Assembly: GCF_014191725.1 (NCBI RefSeq)
Contig: NZ_JACHWZ010000001.1
Location: forward strand, 186,001 to 250,000
DNA: 64,000 nt
Direction of reading: 5' to 3'
From: Microbulbifer rhizosphaerae
Lineage (GTDB): Bacteria; Pseudomonadota; Gammaproteobacteria; Pseudomonadales; Cellvibrionaceae
The notes beneath the pieces were generated by a model. That model was not told where the DNA came from and did no database searches. It saw only the letters and a list, made by a program, of their open reading frames with translations. Of this stretch, positions 46,794-55,729 are shown one piece after another. The translations under genes were made by a program, and so were the position numbers. Every line of letters begins with the position of its first letter. Position 1 is the stretch's first letter.

Positions 46794-47186
46794 ATGGCAA
46801 CTACTCAATACTACGGTACCGGCCGCCGCAAGACCTCCACCGCCCGTGTTTTCATCGAGCAGGGCGAGGGCAAGATCACCGTGAACGGTCGCGCCCTGGA
46901 CGAATACTTCGGCCGCGAAGTGGCGCGCATGATCGTGCGTCAGCCGCTGGAAATGGTCGAAATGACTGAAAAGTTCGACATCAACGTCACTGTTAAGGGC
47001 GGTGGCTCCTTCGGTCAGGCGGGCGCTATCCGTCACGGCCTGACCCGCGCCCTGATGCAGTACGACGAAGCGCTGCGCCAGCCGCTGCGCGCCGCGGGCT
47101 ATGTAACCCGCGACGCTCGTGCTGTGGAGCGGAAGAAAGTGGGCCTGCGCAAGGCGCGCAAGAGACCGCAGTTCTCCAAGCGTTAA
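46794..47186 (+). CDS. rpsI: 30S ribosomal protein S9
   Basis: A 30S protein whose C-terminal tail reaches the P-site tRNA. The 130 residues include [15 protein letters not shown], the [21 protein letters not shown] block and the conserved basic tail ending [17 protein letters not shown]. It is the second gene of the rplM operon and is followed by a strong intrinsic terminator. Confidence 0.98.
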   Translation: MATTQYYGTGRRKTSTARVFIEQGEGKITVNGRALDEYFGREVARMIVRQPLEMVEMTEKFDINVTVKGGGSFGQAGAIRHGLTRALMQYDEALRQPLRAAGYVTRDARAVERKKVGLRKARKRPQFSKR

Positions 47187-47201
47187 GCTTCTCCTACGGA
47201 A

Positions 47202-47227
47202 AACCCGGCTACAGCCGGGTTTTTTTG
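47202..47227 (+). terminator. Rho-independent terminator of rplM-rpsI
   Basis: Stem AACCCGGC/GCCGGGTT with a TACA-type loop followed by a run of seven T, 15 bp after the rpsI stop. The remaining 260 bp up to petA hold no gene; its promoter must lie there but is not obvious. Confidence 0.9.
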
Positions 47228-47490
47228 TTCCGGGCCAGTGCCGGGAGAGTTTTTCGGTACTGAGCACTTCTTGTCATTTTTGCTTATTTTCTCGCCAGTT
47301 CGCTGCGGGTTTCCCGACGTTCCCGCCGGCTTGCCTTGTATCAGTTTGGCATTTTCTTTAACATTGCGCGGATTTGTATCCGCTTGATTTATGGGGTTTA
47401 TTCGCGCGAAAAAGCGGTGCGGAAGGTTTTTGGGTTTGGGTCAGACCTCTTCGTCAGAAGTAAGGGGCGCTGTGATGGGAGAAATACGTC

Positions 47491-48090
47491 ATGAGTGATG
47501 ACGGTGTAAACGCGGGGCGGCGTCGTTTCCTGACCGCCGCCACCTCGGTAGTCGGTGGTGCCGGAGCAGTCGGTATCGCCGTGCCTTTTGTGAAGTCCTG
47601 GAATCCGAGCGCTAAGGCCAAGGCCGCCGGCGCGCCGGTCAAATACAACGTCAGCAAACTGGAGCCGGGCCAGATGGTCACCGTCGAGTGGCGCGGCAAG
47701 CCGGTATATGTCGTGCGCCGCACCGAGCAGGTGCTGGAAAATCTGGTCAAGGTGGAACCCTTGCTGCGGGATCCGGATTCCGAGGAGTCCATCCAGCCTC
47801 CCTATGTGGACCCCGAAAACCGCTCCATCAAGCCGCACTTGCTGGTATTGGTGGGCCTCTGCACCCATCTGGGTTGCGCCCCTATGTACCGCCCGGAAGT
47901 GGGCGCTGCGGACCTGGGTGGCGACGAATGGATGGGCGGCTTCTTCTGTCCCTGTCACGGCTCCAAGTACGACTTGGCCGGCCGTGTATACAAAGGCGTG
48001 CCCGCGCCCACCAACCTGGATGTGCCGCCTTATTCCTATGAGAGCGACGACGTAATCGTGATTGGCGTGGATCAGGAGGGCAGCGCATGA
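47491..48090 (+). CDS. petA: Ubiquinol-cytochrome c reductase Rieske iron-sulfur subunit
   Basis: Transfers electrons from ubiquinol to cytochrome c1 in the bc1 complex. The 199 residues have a twin-arginine-type anchor (GRRRFLTAATSVVGGAGAVG), kept as a membrane helix, and the [2Fe-2S] ligands in C124-THLGC129 and C153-PCHGS. GGGAG precedes the ATG. It overlaps the next gene by 4 bp (ATGA), so the bc1 subunits are coupled. Confidence 0.97.
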   Translation: MSDDGVNAGRRRFLTAATSVVGGAGAVGIAVPFVKSWNPSAKAKAAGAPVKYNVSKLEPGQMVTVEWRGKPVYVVRRTEQVLENLVKVEPLLRDPDSEESIQPPYVDPENRSIKPHLLVLVGLCTHLGCAPMYRPEVGAADLGGDEWMGGFFCPCHGSKYDLAGRVYKGVPAPTNLDVPPYSYESDDVIVIGVDQEGSA

Positions 48091-50288
48091 ACTGGCTAAC
48101 CGCACTGGGAGATTGGGTCGATCAGCGACTGCCCATCTATGAAGCCTGGGACAGGCATATGGGCAAGTACTACGCGCCCAAGAATTTCAACGTCTGGTAC
48201 TTCTTTGGCGTATTTTCGCTTTTAGTACTGGTCAACCAACTGCTAACCGGCATCTGGCTGGTGATGAGCTACAACCCCACCGCCGATGGCGCCTTTGCCT
48301 CGGTCGAGTACATCATGCGCGACGTGGAGTGGGGTTGGCTGATCCGCTATCTGCACTCCACCGGCGCCTCCGCCTTTTTTGTGGTGGTTTACCTGCATAT
48401 GTTCCGCGGCCTGATGTACGGTTCCTACAAGCCGCCGCGGGAGCTGGTGTGGATCTTCGGCATGTGCATCTATCTGGTGCTGATGGCCGAAGCCTTTATG
48501 GGCTATGTATTGCCGTGGGGCCAGATGTCCTACTGGGGCGCGCAGGTGATCGTGTCTTTGTTCGGCGCCGTTCCCGGCATCGGCGAGGACTTGGTGCAGT
48601 GGATACGCGGTGACTACCTGATCTCCGGTATCACCCTCACACGCTTCTTCTCCCTGCACGTGATCGCGCTGCCGCTGGTGCTGGTTCTGTTGGTGGTGCT
48701 GCATATCCTGGCACTGCACGAAGTGGGCTCCAACAACCCGGACGGCGTGGAGATCAAGAAGAACAAGGACGAGAACGGCGTGCCCAGAGACGGTGTGCCC
48801 TTCCATCCCTACTACTCGGTGCACGACCTGGTGGGTGTGGCGGTGTTCCTGTTCATCTTCTGCGTGGTGGTGTTCTTCTTCCCGGAGATGGGCGGCTTCT
48901 TCCTTGAGCACGCCAACTTTGAGGAGGCTAACCCGCTGAAGACCCCGCCGCATATTGCGCCGGTATGGTACTTTACGCCTTTCTACGCCATCCTGCGTGC
49001 GGTCACCATCGACATCGGCCCGCTGACCGCCAAGTTCCTCGGCCTGGTGGCCATGGGTGCGGCGATCGCGATCCTGTTTGTGCTGCCGTGGCTGGACAAG
49101 AGCCCCGTGCGTTCGATCCGCTACAAGGGAATCCTGCCCAAGGCGCTGCTGCTGGTGTTCGCCGCGGTGTTTATCGTACTCGGCTACCTGGGTGTCCAGT
49201 CCCCGACTCCGGGACGCAATTTCCTGGCGCAGGTGGCGACTCTGTTTTACTTCGCCTATTTCGTCACCATGCCCATCTGGAGCAACCCGGTGGAGCGCAA
49301 GGGCATCCCGTCCTGGGTAGTGAGCGGTGTCTTCGGCGTGCTCTTCCTGTGGATGGCGGTCAGTAACTGGAAGGCCAGCCTCTTTGTGGGTATTGCCAGC
49401 CTGTTGCTTGCCGCGCTCTTTGTGACACTGCCCTGGCTCACCGGCCGCGACGCGGTGCATTCGGAGCCTGAACGGGTCACCAGCCCCTCCGGCGGCAAGA
49501 CCTTCGGTGTGTTGTTCGGCGGCCTGATCGTGGTGGCGCTGCTGGCCTTCCTGCCCATCAAGGCGGTGGGCGCCGAAAGCGAGGTTGAACTGGACTACAT
49601 CCATATCGACCCGCAGAACAAACCCTCGCTGCAGCGGGGCGCCAAGTATTTCGTCAACTACTGCATGGGCTGTCACAGCGCTAACTTCTCTCGCTGGGAA
49701 AGGGTGTCCACGGACCTTGGAATCCCCAAAGAGCTGATGATGCAGAACCTGGTGCTGGGCGATGGCAAGATCGGGGGCCTGATGCAGGTTTCCATGCGCC
49801 CGGAAGACTCCAAGGTGTGGTTTGGCGCCGCGCCACCGGACCTCACTCTGGTGGCCCGCGCCCGCTCGCCGGAATGGCTCTACACTTACCTGCGCAGTTT
49901 CTACAGGGATGACAGCCGCCCCGTCGGAGTGAATAACAAGGTGTTCCCCAATGTGGGTATGCCCCATGTGCTGATGGAGCTGCAAGGTCTGCCGGAGTGC
50001 GCCCCCGGACCCAAGCGCGAGCACGGCCATGTGGTGCGTGATGAACTGGGCAACCCAATTATGGACGCCGAGTGCGGCAGCCTGCAGGTGAAGGATATCA
50101 AGGGCTCCATGGACCAGGCTCAGTTCGACCAGACGGTCTATGACCTGGTTAATTTCCTGGCGTATGTCGCCGAGCCGATGGCGGGGGAGCGCAAGCGCAC
50201 CGGCTTCTTCGTGCTGGCATTTATCCTGGTATTCTTTGTCTTCGCCTGGCTGCTGAACCGTGAATACTGGAAGGACGTTCACCACTGA
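48087..50288 (+). CDS. petBC: Fused cytochrome b / cytochrome c1 of the bc1 complex
   Basis: One uninterrupted 733-codon gene encodes both remaining catalytic subunits. Residues 1 to about 400 are cytochrome b, with the two pairs of heme-ligating histidines (YLHSTGAS...VYLHMFRG and FFSLHVIA...VVLHILALH) and the Qo motif P-V-W-Y in place of P-E-W-Y. About 60 further residues form two or more additional membrane helices. Next comes an internal signal-peptide-like helix ending AVGA496, then cytochrome c1 with heme site C526-MGCH530 and a C-terminal anchor helix. The layout recalls FbcH of rhizobia, which is cleaved at the internal signal; cleavage here is inferred. Confidence 0.93.
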   Translation: MNWLTALGDWVDQRLPIYEAWDRHMGKYYAPKNFNVWYFFGVFSLLVLVNQLLTGIWLVMSYNPTADGAFASVEYIMRDVEWGWLIRYLHSTGASAFFVVVYLHMFRGLMYGSYKPPRELVWIFGMCIYLVLMAEAFMGYVLPWGQMSYWGAQVIVSLFGAVPGIGEDLVQWIRGDYLISGITLTRFFSLHVIALPLVLVLLVVLHILALHEVGSNNPDGVEIKKNKDENGVPRDGVPFHPYYSVHDLVGVAVFLFIFCVVVFFFPEMGGFFLEHANFEEANPLKTPPHIAPVWYFTPFYAILRAVTIDIGPLTAKFLGLVAMGAAIAILFVLPWLDKSPVRSIRYKGILPKALLLVFAAVFIVLGYLGVQSPTPGRNFLAQVATLFYFAYFVTMPIWSNPVERKGIPSWVVSGVFGVLFLWMAVSNWKASLFVGIASLLLAALFVTLPWLTGRDAVHSEPERVTSPSGGKTFGVLFGGLIVVALLAFLPIKAVGAESEVELDYIHIDPQNKPSLQRGAKYFVNYCMGCHSANFSRWERVSTDLGIPKELMMQNLVLGDGKIGGLMQVSMRPEDSKVWFGAAPPDLTLVARARSPEWLYTYLRSFYRDDSRPVGVNNKVFPNVGMPHVLMELQGLPECAPGPKREHGHVVRDELGNPIMDAECGSLQVKDIKGSMDQAQFDQTVYDLVNFLAYVAEPMAGERKRTGFFVLAFILVFFVFAWLLNREYWKDVHH

Positions 50289-50404
50289 GGCAGCTGTAGA
50301 CTTTATATTTTCACAGGGTGGTGGGCCTGCCTGCCGCCCTTGTTTGCTTTTATGGACAGAAGGCCGGCCACCGTGCCCGCCAATCAATTTGAGGTAGTTA
50401 GAAC

Positions 50405-51031
50405 ATGGGTGTGCCGACCAACAAGCGCTCCTCCATGACCTTCTTTTCCGATGGTCGCAGCCACTACAGCCATCGCGTGCGCATTGTGCTCGCGGAAAAG
50501 GGAGTATCCGTCGATATTATAGATGTGGACCCCGATGACAAACCTGCGGAACTGGCTGACCTCAACCCCTATAACTCCCTGCCCACCCTGGTGGATCGCG
50601 ACCTGGTGCTGTTCGAAACCAAGGTGATGATGGAGTACCTGGACGAGCGTTTCCCGCACCCGCCACTGCTGCCGGTCTATCCGGTGGCTCGCGCGCAGAG
50701 TCGTCAGATCATGTACCGCATCGAGCGCGACTGGTGCCCGTTGGTGGAGAAGATTCTCGCCGGTGGCAAAGACGTCGCCGCCGCCCGCAAAGACCTGCGA
50801 GACAGTTTCGCGGGTATAGCGCCACTATTCACGGACCTGCCTTATTTCTTTAACGAGGAATTCTCCCTGGTGGACTGTTGTATGGCACCATTGCTGTGGC
50901 GTCTGGAGCAGTTTGAGGTCAGCCTGCCGAAAACCAAACAGGCGAAACCACTGCTGGACTATATGGATCGCCTGTTCTCCCGTGAGGCTTTCCAGCAGAG
51001 CCTGACCGAGTACGAACGGGAAATGCGTTGA
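50405..51031 (+). CDS. sspA: Stringent starvation protein A
   Basis: A glutathione-transferase-fold protein that binds RNA polymerase and alters transcription under starvation; in E. coli it lowers H-NS levels. The 208 residues show [23 protein letters not shown], abbreviated thioredoxin-like domain, [19 protein letters not shown] and the C-terminal helical domain with [20 protein letters not shown]. It follows petABC as in pseudomonads, with sspB after it. Confidence 0.94.
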   Translation: MGVPTNKRSSMTFFSDGRSHYSHRVRIVLAEKGVSVDIIDVDPDDKPAELADLNPYNSLPTLVDRDLVLFETKVMMEYLDERFPHPPLLPVYPVARAQSRQIMYRIERDWCPLVEKILAGGKDVAAARKDLRDSFAGIAPLFTDLPYFFNEEFSLVDCCMAPLLWRLEQFEVSLPKTKQAKPLLDYMDRLFSREAFQQSLTEYEREMR

Positions 51032-51181
51032 GGGGCCAAGCCGCGCGTAGACAAAGCACCGCTTTGTGCGCGGATTGGCGCTCCGGCAGGATGGCGGGGC
51101 AGGGGGTGGATCGAACTCGATGAACTCGCGCCATGTATGGCAAGCACTGACCCCTCGTTGGCAATATTAGCGGAGAGCGAC

Positions 51182-51592
51182 TTGAGTAAGCCGGATATGA
51201 CGTCCAACCGCCCGTACATCCTGCGGGCATTCTACGAGTGGATAACCGATAACCGGTGTACTCCCTACATCCTGGTGGACACCCATCTGCCCGGCGTGCT
51301 GGTGCCCCAGCAGCACGTCAATGAAGACGGCCAGATAGTGCTCAACATTTCCGAGAGCGCGGTGGCGGGCTTGGCCATGGACAATTACGCCATCCGCTTC
51401 AACGCCCGCTTTGGCGGTGTGCCCACGGATATCCAGGTTCCGGTGGGTGCCGTAGTGGGTATCTACGCGCGCGAGAATGGCCAGGGTATGGTGTTCGAGG
51501 CGGAGGAGACCCCGGAGCCGCCCGAGCCCACCCCGCCCACCAGCCTTGGACGCAAGTCTGCGAAGAAGCCCTCGTTGCGAGTGGTGAAGTAG
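51182..51592 (+). CDS. sspB: ClpXP adaptor protein SspB
   Basis: Tethers ssrA-tagged proteins to ClpX for degradation. The TTG at 51182 has GGAGAG 6 nt upstream and gives 136 residues; the ATG at 51197 lacks a ribosome-binding site and an upstream frame to 51137 adds no family sequence. The fold block is RPYILRAFYEWITDNRCTPYI...VNEDGQIVLNISESAV, and the protein ends KKPSLRVVK, the ClpX-binding tail joined by a Pro/Glu-rich linker. It is 150 bp after sspA. Confidence 0.92.
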   Translation: MSKPDMTSNRPYILRAFYEWITDNRCTPYILVDTHLPGVLVPQQHVNEDGQIVLNISESAVAGLAMDNYAIRFNARFGGVPTDIQVPVGAVVGIYARENGQGMVFEAEETPEPPEPTPPTSLGRKSAKKPSLRVVK

Positions 51593-51631
51593 TCAATGAC
51601 CAATGATCAATTCTTGATAATTGGTCATTGA
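51593..51631. terminator. Inverted repeat after sspB
   Basis: Arms TCAATGACCAATGATCAA and TTGATAATTGGTCATTGA, 18 bp with one mismatch and a 3-bp loop, starting one base after the sspB stop. Same sequence family as at 44011 and 29310. Probably ends the sspAB transcript. Confidence 0.6.
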
Positions 51632-51706
51632 TCTGGGACTCAGTGCCCTCGGCACCCCTTTCATCCCGGTATAATTGCCGGCAAATTTCATCTTTTATTA
51701 CCCGTC

Positions 51707-52927
51707 ATGCCTTTACTACTGCACTGGCTCCGCTACTGCTGGCTGCCCGGCCTGTTGTTGGCCGCGGTTGCGGCGCAATATTTCAATCTGCTCAGTTTCC
51801 GGGGGCTGCTGCTGCCAAAGCTGCCCTATGTACTGTTGGGAATTGCCCTGTCGCTGGGGGTTTTCTTTAAGTCGAGCCGGGTGGCTTTTGTCGCGGTACT
51901 GCTGCTTGCGGGTTACACGGCGGTGAATTTCTTTCAGGTGGTCCCTGTCGGTGAGACGGTTGTGGGGCTCGCCCTGGCATTGGCGGCGGTCAATATTTCC
52001 CTGGTTTCCATCAGCGAGGACCGCAGCCCGCTAAATGGCTTCGGTGTTCTGCTGCTGGCGGTTATAACCGCCCAGGGGATGGCGCTGGCCGAACTGCAGC
52101 GATGCTGCTCAGCACAACTGGGCGGCTGGCTGCATTTCCCCGTGGGATCGATGTTGCCCCCTTGGCTGCCGGATATCCTGAAGCGGGTGCAATCGGAGGA
52201 CTTGCTGTTGATATCGGCAGCCGCGTTCGCCGGCCTGAGAGCTTTCTGGCGACCGGAACATATCGGGGTGGGCCTGTTCGCCTGCGTGCTGTTGCTGCTT
52301 GGGGCCTATTACGCGGGCGCGGAGGAGGGCACACTGGTGCTGGTGGCTGTCTCCGTCGGTCTGCTGCTGACGCTGCTGGCATTGCGCTCGGCCTACGAGT
52401 TGGCCTTTCGCGATGAACTTACCGGCATTCCCTCTCGCCGCGCCTACAGTCGCTACCTGCTTACATTGGGGCGGCGCTACAGCATCGCGGTGGTGGATAT
52501 CGATCATTTCAAGAAGCTCAACGATCGCTATGGCCACCAGGTGGGAGACCAGGCGCTGCGCATGGTGGCCGGGCAGATCGCCCGCTACGGTGGCGGCCGA
52601 GCCTTTCGCTACGGCGGTGAGGAGTTTGTAGTGGTTCTGCGGGGAGGAGATAACGAGCGCGCCAGTCGTTCCCTGGAGCGTATGCGGGAGAAAATCGCCG
52701 GTTACCCCCTGCGCCTGCGCGGTGCCTCCCGTCCCCGCAAGGGCGATAGCCGTGCGCTCAGCAAGCGCGGGCAGGGTGGCGGCAAGGTGATCAAGACCAC
52801 TGTCAGTGTGGGGCTGGCCAGCAGCAGCCGGGAGATGAGATCCCCCGAGGACGTCCTCGGCGCCGCAGACCGCGCCCTGTATCGGGCCAAGCGCGGCGGA
52901 CGCAACAGGGTTTGTGTGCATAAGTGA
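51707..52927 (+). CDS. Membrane-bound GGDEF diguanylate cyclase
   Basis: Predicted to make cyclic di-GMP. The 406 residues have an N-terminal region with about eight membrane helices (residues 1-220), not a known sensor type, and a GGDEF domain starting FRDELTGIPSRRAYSRYL with the active-site Y302-GGEEF307. The RxxD inhibitory site expected five residues before the motif is not present. A basic, glycine-rich loop (residues about 345-365, RGASRPRKGDSRALSKRGQG) interrupts the domain before TVSVGLASS. A TATAAT at 51670 may be its promoter. The gene is alone between sspB and the Yip1 gene. Confidence 0.9.
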   Translation: MPLLLHWLRYCWLPGLLLAAVAAQYFNLLSFRGLLLPKLPYVLLGIALSLGVFFKSSRVAFVAVLLLAGYTAVNFFQVVPVGETVVGLALALAAVNISLVSISEDRSPLNGFGVLLLAVITAQGMALAELQRCCSAQLGGWLHFPVGSMLPPWLPDILKRVQSEDLLLISAAAFAGLRAFWRPEHIGVGLFACVLLLLGAYYAGAEEGTLVLVAVSVGLLLTLLALRSAYELAFRDELTGIPSRRAYSRYLLTLGRRYSIAVVDIDHFKKLNDRYGHQVGDQALRMVAGQIARYGGGRAFRYGGEEFVVVLRGGDNERASRSLERMREKIAGYPLRLRGASRPRKGDSRALSKRGQGGGKVIKTTVSVGLASSSREMRSPEDVLGAADRALYRAKRGGRNRVCVHK

Positions 52928-52948
52928 TCGGAGCCCGGAGCCTCGAGT

Positions 52949-53032
52949 CCCCTGTAGGAGCGGCCGTTGGCCGCGATCAATGGTGGTTGTTGGCACAAGC
53001 CGATCGCGGCCAACGGCCGCTCCTACAGGGGA
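52949..53032. repeat. REP-type palindrome, family A
   Basis: CCCCTGTAGGAGCGGCCGTT with GGCCGCGATC on the left, and GATCGCGGCC with AACGGCCGCTCCTACAGGGG on the right. Arms of about 32 bp around a 20-bp centre, one of the best preserved copies. Confidence 0.9.
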
Positions 53033-53133
53033 ATAAAGCTCCGGCACAAACTGGCGTCCTATTCCCGCTCGTTATTGGTTAATCCGCCACCGCCCACCAT
53101 ACTGCAAGGCAGGGCAGTAAAGGGAGATAGGGC

Positions 53134-53748
53134 GTGCGATTCCTCAACCATACCCTCGGTATCTTTATCCACCCCGGCAAAGAGTGGGAGGCCATTCGCA
53201 ACGAACGCCACTCCTTTGCCCAGGTATTCCTCAGTCATGTGCCGATACTGGCGTTGATTCCCTGCGTCGCAGGCTATTTCGGCGTGACCCTGGTGGGTTT
53301 CCGGGTGGGCGATCACGTGGCGAGGCTGACTCCCGGCAGTGCCGCTGCCCTGGCGGTAGTGACTTATTTCTCCCTGTTGATTGGAGTCTACCTGTTCGGT
53401 GAATTCATCAACTGGATGTCCAGATCCTACGGCGTCAAGGGCGACGAACCCACGCGCCACTACGAGGGCACCGCACTGGCGGTGTTCGTGACCACACCGA
53501 TCTTTCTCTCCGGTATTGTCGGTCTCTACCCGCACCTGTGGCTGAATGCCGCAGTCACCGGCCTGGCCGGAGTCTACTCCATCTACCTGATCTTCGAAGG
53601 CATCCCGATCCTGATGAACATGAGCAAGGAGCGGGCTTTTTTGTACGCCTACTCAGTAATCACCGTCGGCCTGGTGCTGCTGGTAATAGTGCGCGTCGGG
53701 GCAGTGATTCTGTGGGGCCTGGGCATGGGGCCGGTTTATCAGAGTTGA
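53134..53748 (+). CDS. Yip1-family membrane protein
   Basis: A 204-residue integral membrane protein with five predicted helices and the bacterial Yip1 pattern: FIHPGKEWEAIRNERHS near residue 15 and FEGIPILMNMSKERAFLYAYSV near the C-terminus. The start is GTG at 53134 with GGAGATAGG upstream. Bacterial Yip1 proteins have no settled function. It stands convergent to the M48 protease gene. Confidence 0.85.
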   Translation: MRFLNHTLGIFIHPGKEWEAIRNERHSFAQVFLSHVPILALIPCVAGYFGVTLVGFRVGDHVARLTPGSAAALAVVTYFSLLIGVYLFGEFINWMSRSYGVKGDEPTRHYEGTALAVFVTTPIFLSGIVGLYPHLWLNAAVTGLAGVYSIYLIFEGIPILMNMSKERAFLYAYSVITVGLVLLVIVRVGAVILWGLGMGPVYQS

Positions 53749-53789
53749 TCAACGGTCAATAAGCAACATGTTACTTCCTTGGCCATCGA

Positions 53790-55685
53790 TCACTGACGGT
53801 TGTCCCCGATCACTGGTGGCATAGGGCAGTCCAGGCTGTCCGCCACCGCGCGCAATAATTCGATTTCCTCTGCCGCTATCACACCGTCGTGGGTCATGGT
53901 TACAGCCATGGCTTTCAGTAGTGCGGGTTTTTTCAGTGGTTTGATGGTGCCGGCGATGGCGATGGCCTTGTCCAGCCGCGGCAGGGTGATATCACCTGCG
54001 GCGGGCAGCGGTGTAATGTCCAGTTGCAACGCCCTTAGCCCGGCCTCGTAGGCGCGTTTGGCCGGCAGGTAGGCATCGTTTCCGGCGTGGGCCACAGCGG
54101 CGAGGATAAAGCGCATGGCATCGCCGGTGGCAGCGGGCTTCGTCGAGTGCCTATGGCGATCCGGAGCGCCTTCGAGTGCGTGCATCAATACCCGGTAGAG
54201 GGACCACTCCCACAATTCCACCCGGTTGTCGCTGCGCAGCAGCTTGATCAGGTTGCGCTTGAACACCTGGTACTGCTGCGGCGCCAGCGCCTTGAGCGCC
54301 GGCACGCAGAGATCCAGTAACGGCAGGCGCGCGGTGGCGGGCAGCGATTGGAGTTGCGGTTGCAGTTTGTGGATCTCCCGCACCACCGCAGGGTGGGCAA
54401 TTTTTTGCAGCAGTTGCTGTTGCGTCTGCCGCAGTGCCTCGTCCCGGTGTTGCAACAGGTGGTAGACCAGTGCGCGGGCCGCGAAGGGATCGCGGGCGGC
54501 CTGCTGCAGCGCCTCGGGCACCGATTGCAACAGTTGCCGGCTGTATTGCATCTGCCGCTCGTCGGGGTTGCCGATACTGTTGTCCACGGCATCGGCCACT
54601 GTATCGAAGGGCGTGGCCGCGGTGATACCCATTACCTGGGCATCCCGCTCCGCAGACACGGCGAGCCCCGCGGCCGCCTCTTCCACCCGGGGGAAATGCC
54701 CGTTCCACTGCGGGTCCAGCCGAACGATGCGTTCATCCAGTGGCGGGTGGGTGGCAAACAGATTGGCGAAGGATCGTTTCAATCCGCTGGCAAAATACAT
54801 ATGGCTGAATTCGGCGGCATTGCTCGCGGAGAGTTGCGAGCCGCCGCTGTAACCGCCGATCTTTTTCAACGCGCCGGCGATGCCGCTGTTGTCTCGGGTA
54901 AACTGGACTGCCGAGGCGTCGGCGAGAAATTCCCTCTGGCGGCTCACCGCCGACTTGATTAAATTGCCGAAAAAAGTTCCCGTATAGCCGATCACCGCCA
55001 GCCCGGCACCGAGCCCCAGCAATGCGGCGCGACTGCGGCTGCGGCCCGAGCCGAAGTAGCTGCCGCGCAACAGCCAATAGCCCAGCAGGCCGATAATCAG
55101 TATGCCGTTGAGCAGGCCGACGATGCGGATATTCAGGCGCATGTCGCCGTTGAAAATATGGCTGAATTCGTGGGCCACCACGCCCTGCAGTTCATCGCGG
55201 CTGAGTTTTTCGATACTGCCGCGGGTCAGGCCGATCACCGCATCCGCGGGCTTGTAGCCGGCGGCAAAGGCATTGATGGCGTCGTCGTCGAGGATATACA
55301 CATCCGGCACCGGAGTACCCGAGGCGATGGCCATCTCCTCCACCACATTGAGCGCGCGCTTCTCCGCAGCGCCGTGCGGGGCGATATTGATCTTGCGCCC
55401 ACCGAGGGACTCGGCCACCGCCCGTCCACCTGCGGCCAGTTGGCGCAGCTTGTAGAGGCTGCCCAGGGCAATCACCGCGGCGATTGTCAGGGCGATGGCG
55501 GCGACCGTATCCCAGCCCAGCAACTGGCCGTCTACCGGGGAAAAGGTCTGGCCGCGGGACCAGGCCACCAGCGCCGCCGCCAGCAGGGTGGTGATGGCGA
55601 TCAGCGATACCACCGCCAGGGAGAAAAGCGCGACGAGCAGGGCGCTGTTGCGCCGCGCGCGGTCCTGGTATTCGAAAAAATTCAT
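53790..55685 (-). CDS. M48 (HtpX/Ste24-like) metalloprotease with TerB-like tail
   Basis: A membrane zinc protease of 631 residues. Two N-terminal membrane helices are followed by the M48 domain with H172-EFSH176 and the third ligand region QREFLADASAVQFT; two further helices follow the active site. From about residue 350 the protein is helical, and its last 110 residues resemble a TerB domain (MTHDGVIAAEEIELLRAVADSL). It is followed upstream on the same strand by lemA; LemA-M48 pairs are common and may form a membrane quality-control unit. Substrates are unknown. Confidence 0.9.
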   Translation of the reverse strand: MNFFEYQDRARRNSALLVALFSLAVVSLIAITTLLAAALVAWSRGQTFSPVDGQLLGWDTVAAIALTIAAVIALGSLYKLRQLAAGGRAVAESLGGRKINIAPHGAAEKRALNVVEEMAIASGTPVPDVYILDDDAINAFAAGYKPADAVIGLTRGSIEKLSRDELQGVVAHEFSHIFNGDMRLNIRIVGLLNGILIIGLLGYWLLRGSYFGSGRSRSRAALLGLGAGLAVIGYTGTFFGNLIKSAVSRQREFLADASAVQFTRDNSGIAGALKKIGGYSGGSQLSASNAAEFSHMYFASGLKRSFANLFATHPPLDERIVRLDPQWNGHFPRVEEAAAGLAVSAERDAQVMGITAATPFDTVADAVDNSIGNPDERQMQYSRQLLQSVPEALQQAARDPFAARALVYHLLQHRDEALRQTQQQLLQKIAHPAVVREIHKLQPQLQSLPATARLPLLDLCVPALKALAPQQYQVFKRNLIKLLRSDNRVELWEWSLYRVLMHALEGAPDRHRHSTKPAATGDAMRFILAAVAHAGNDAYLPAKRAYEAGLRALQLDITPLPAAGDITLPRLDKAIAIAGTIKPLKKPALLKAMAVTMTHDGVIAAEEIELLRAVADSLDCPMPPVIGDNRQ

Positions 55686-55729
55686 TCAGGCTGAACCGAT
55701 CAGATTTGTTGGTTGCGAGTCAAGGGAAT

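Noticed and set aside
48243-50387. Long antisense frame of 714 residues over the cytochrome b/c1 gene
   Set aside because: His/Gln-rich composition typical of the reverse complement of a GC-rich membrane-protein gene, with no family match.
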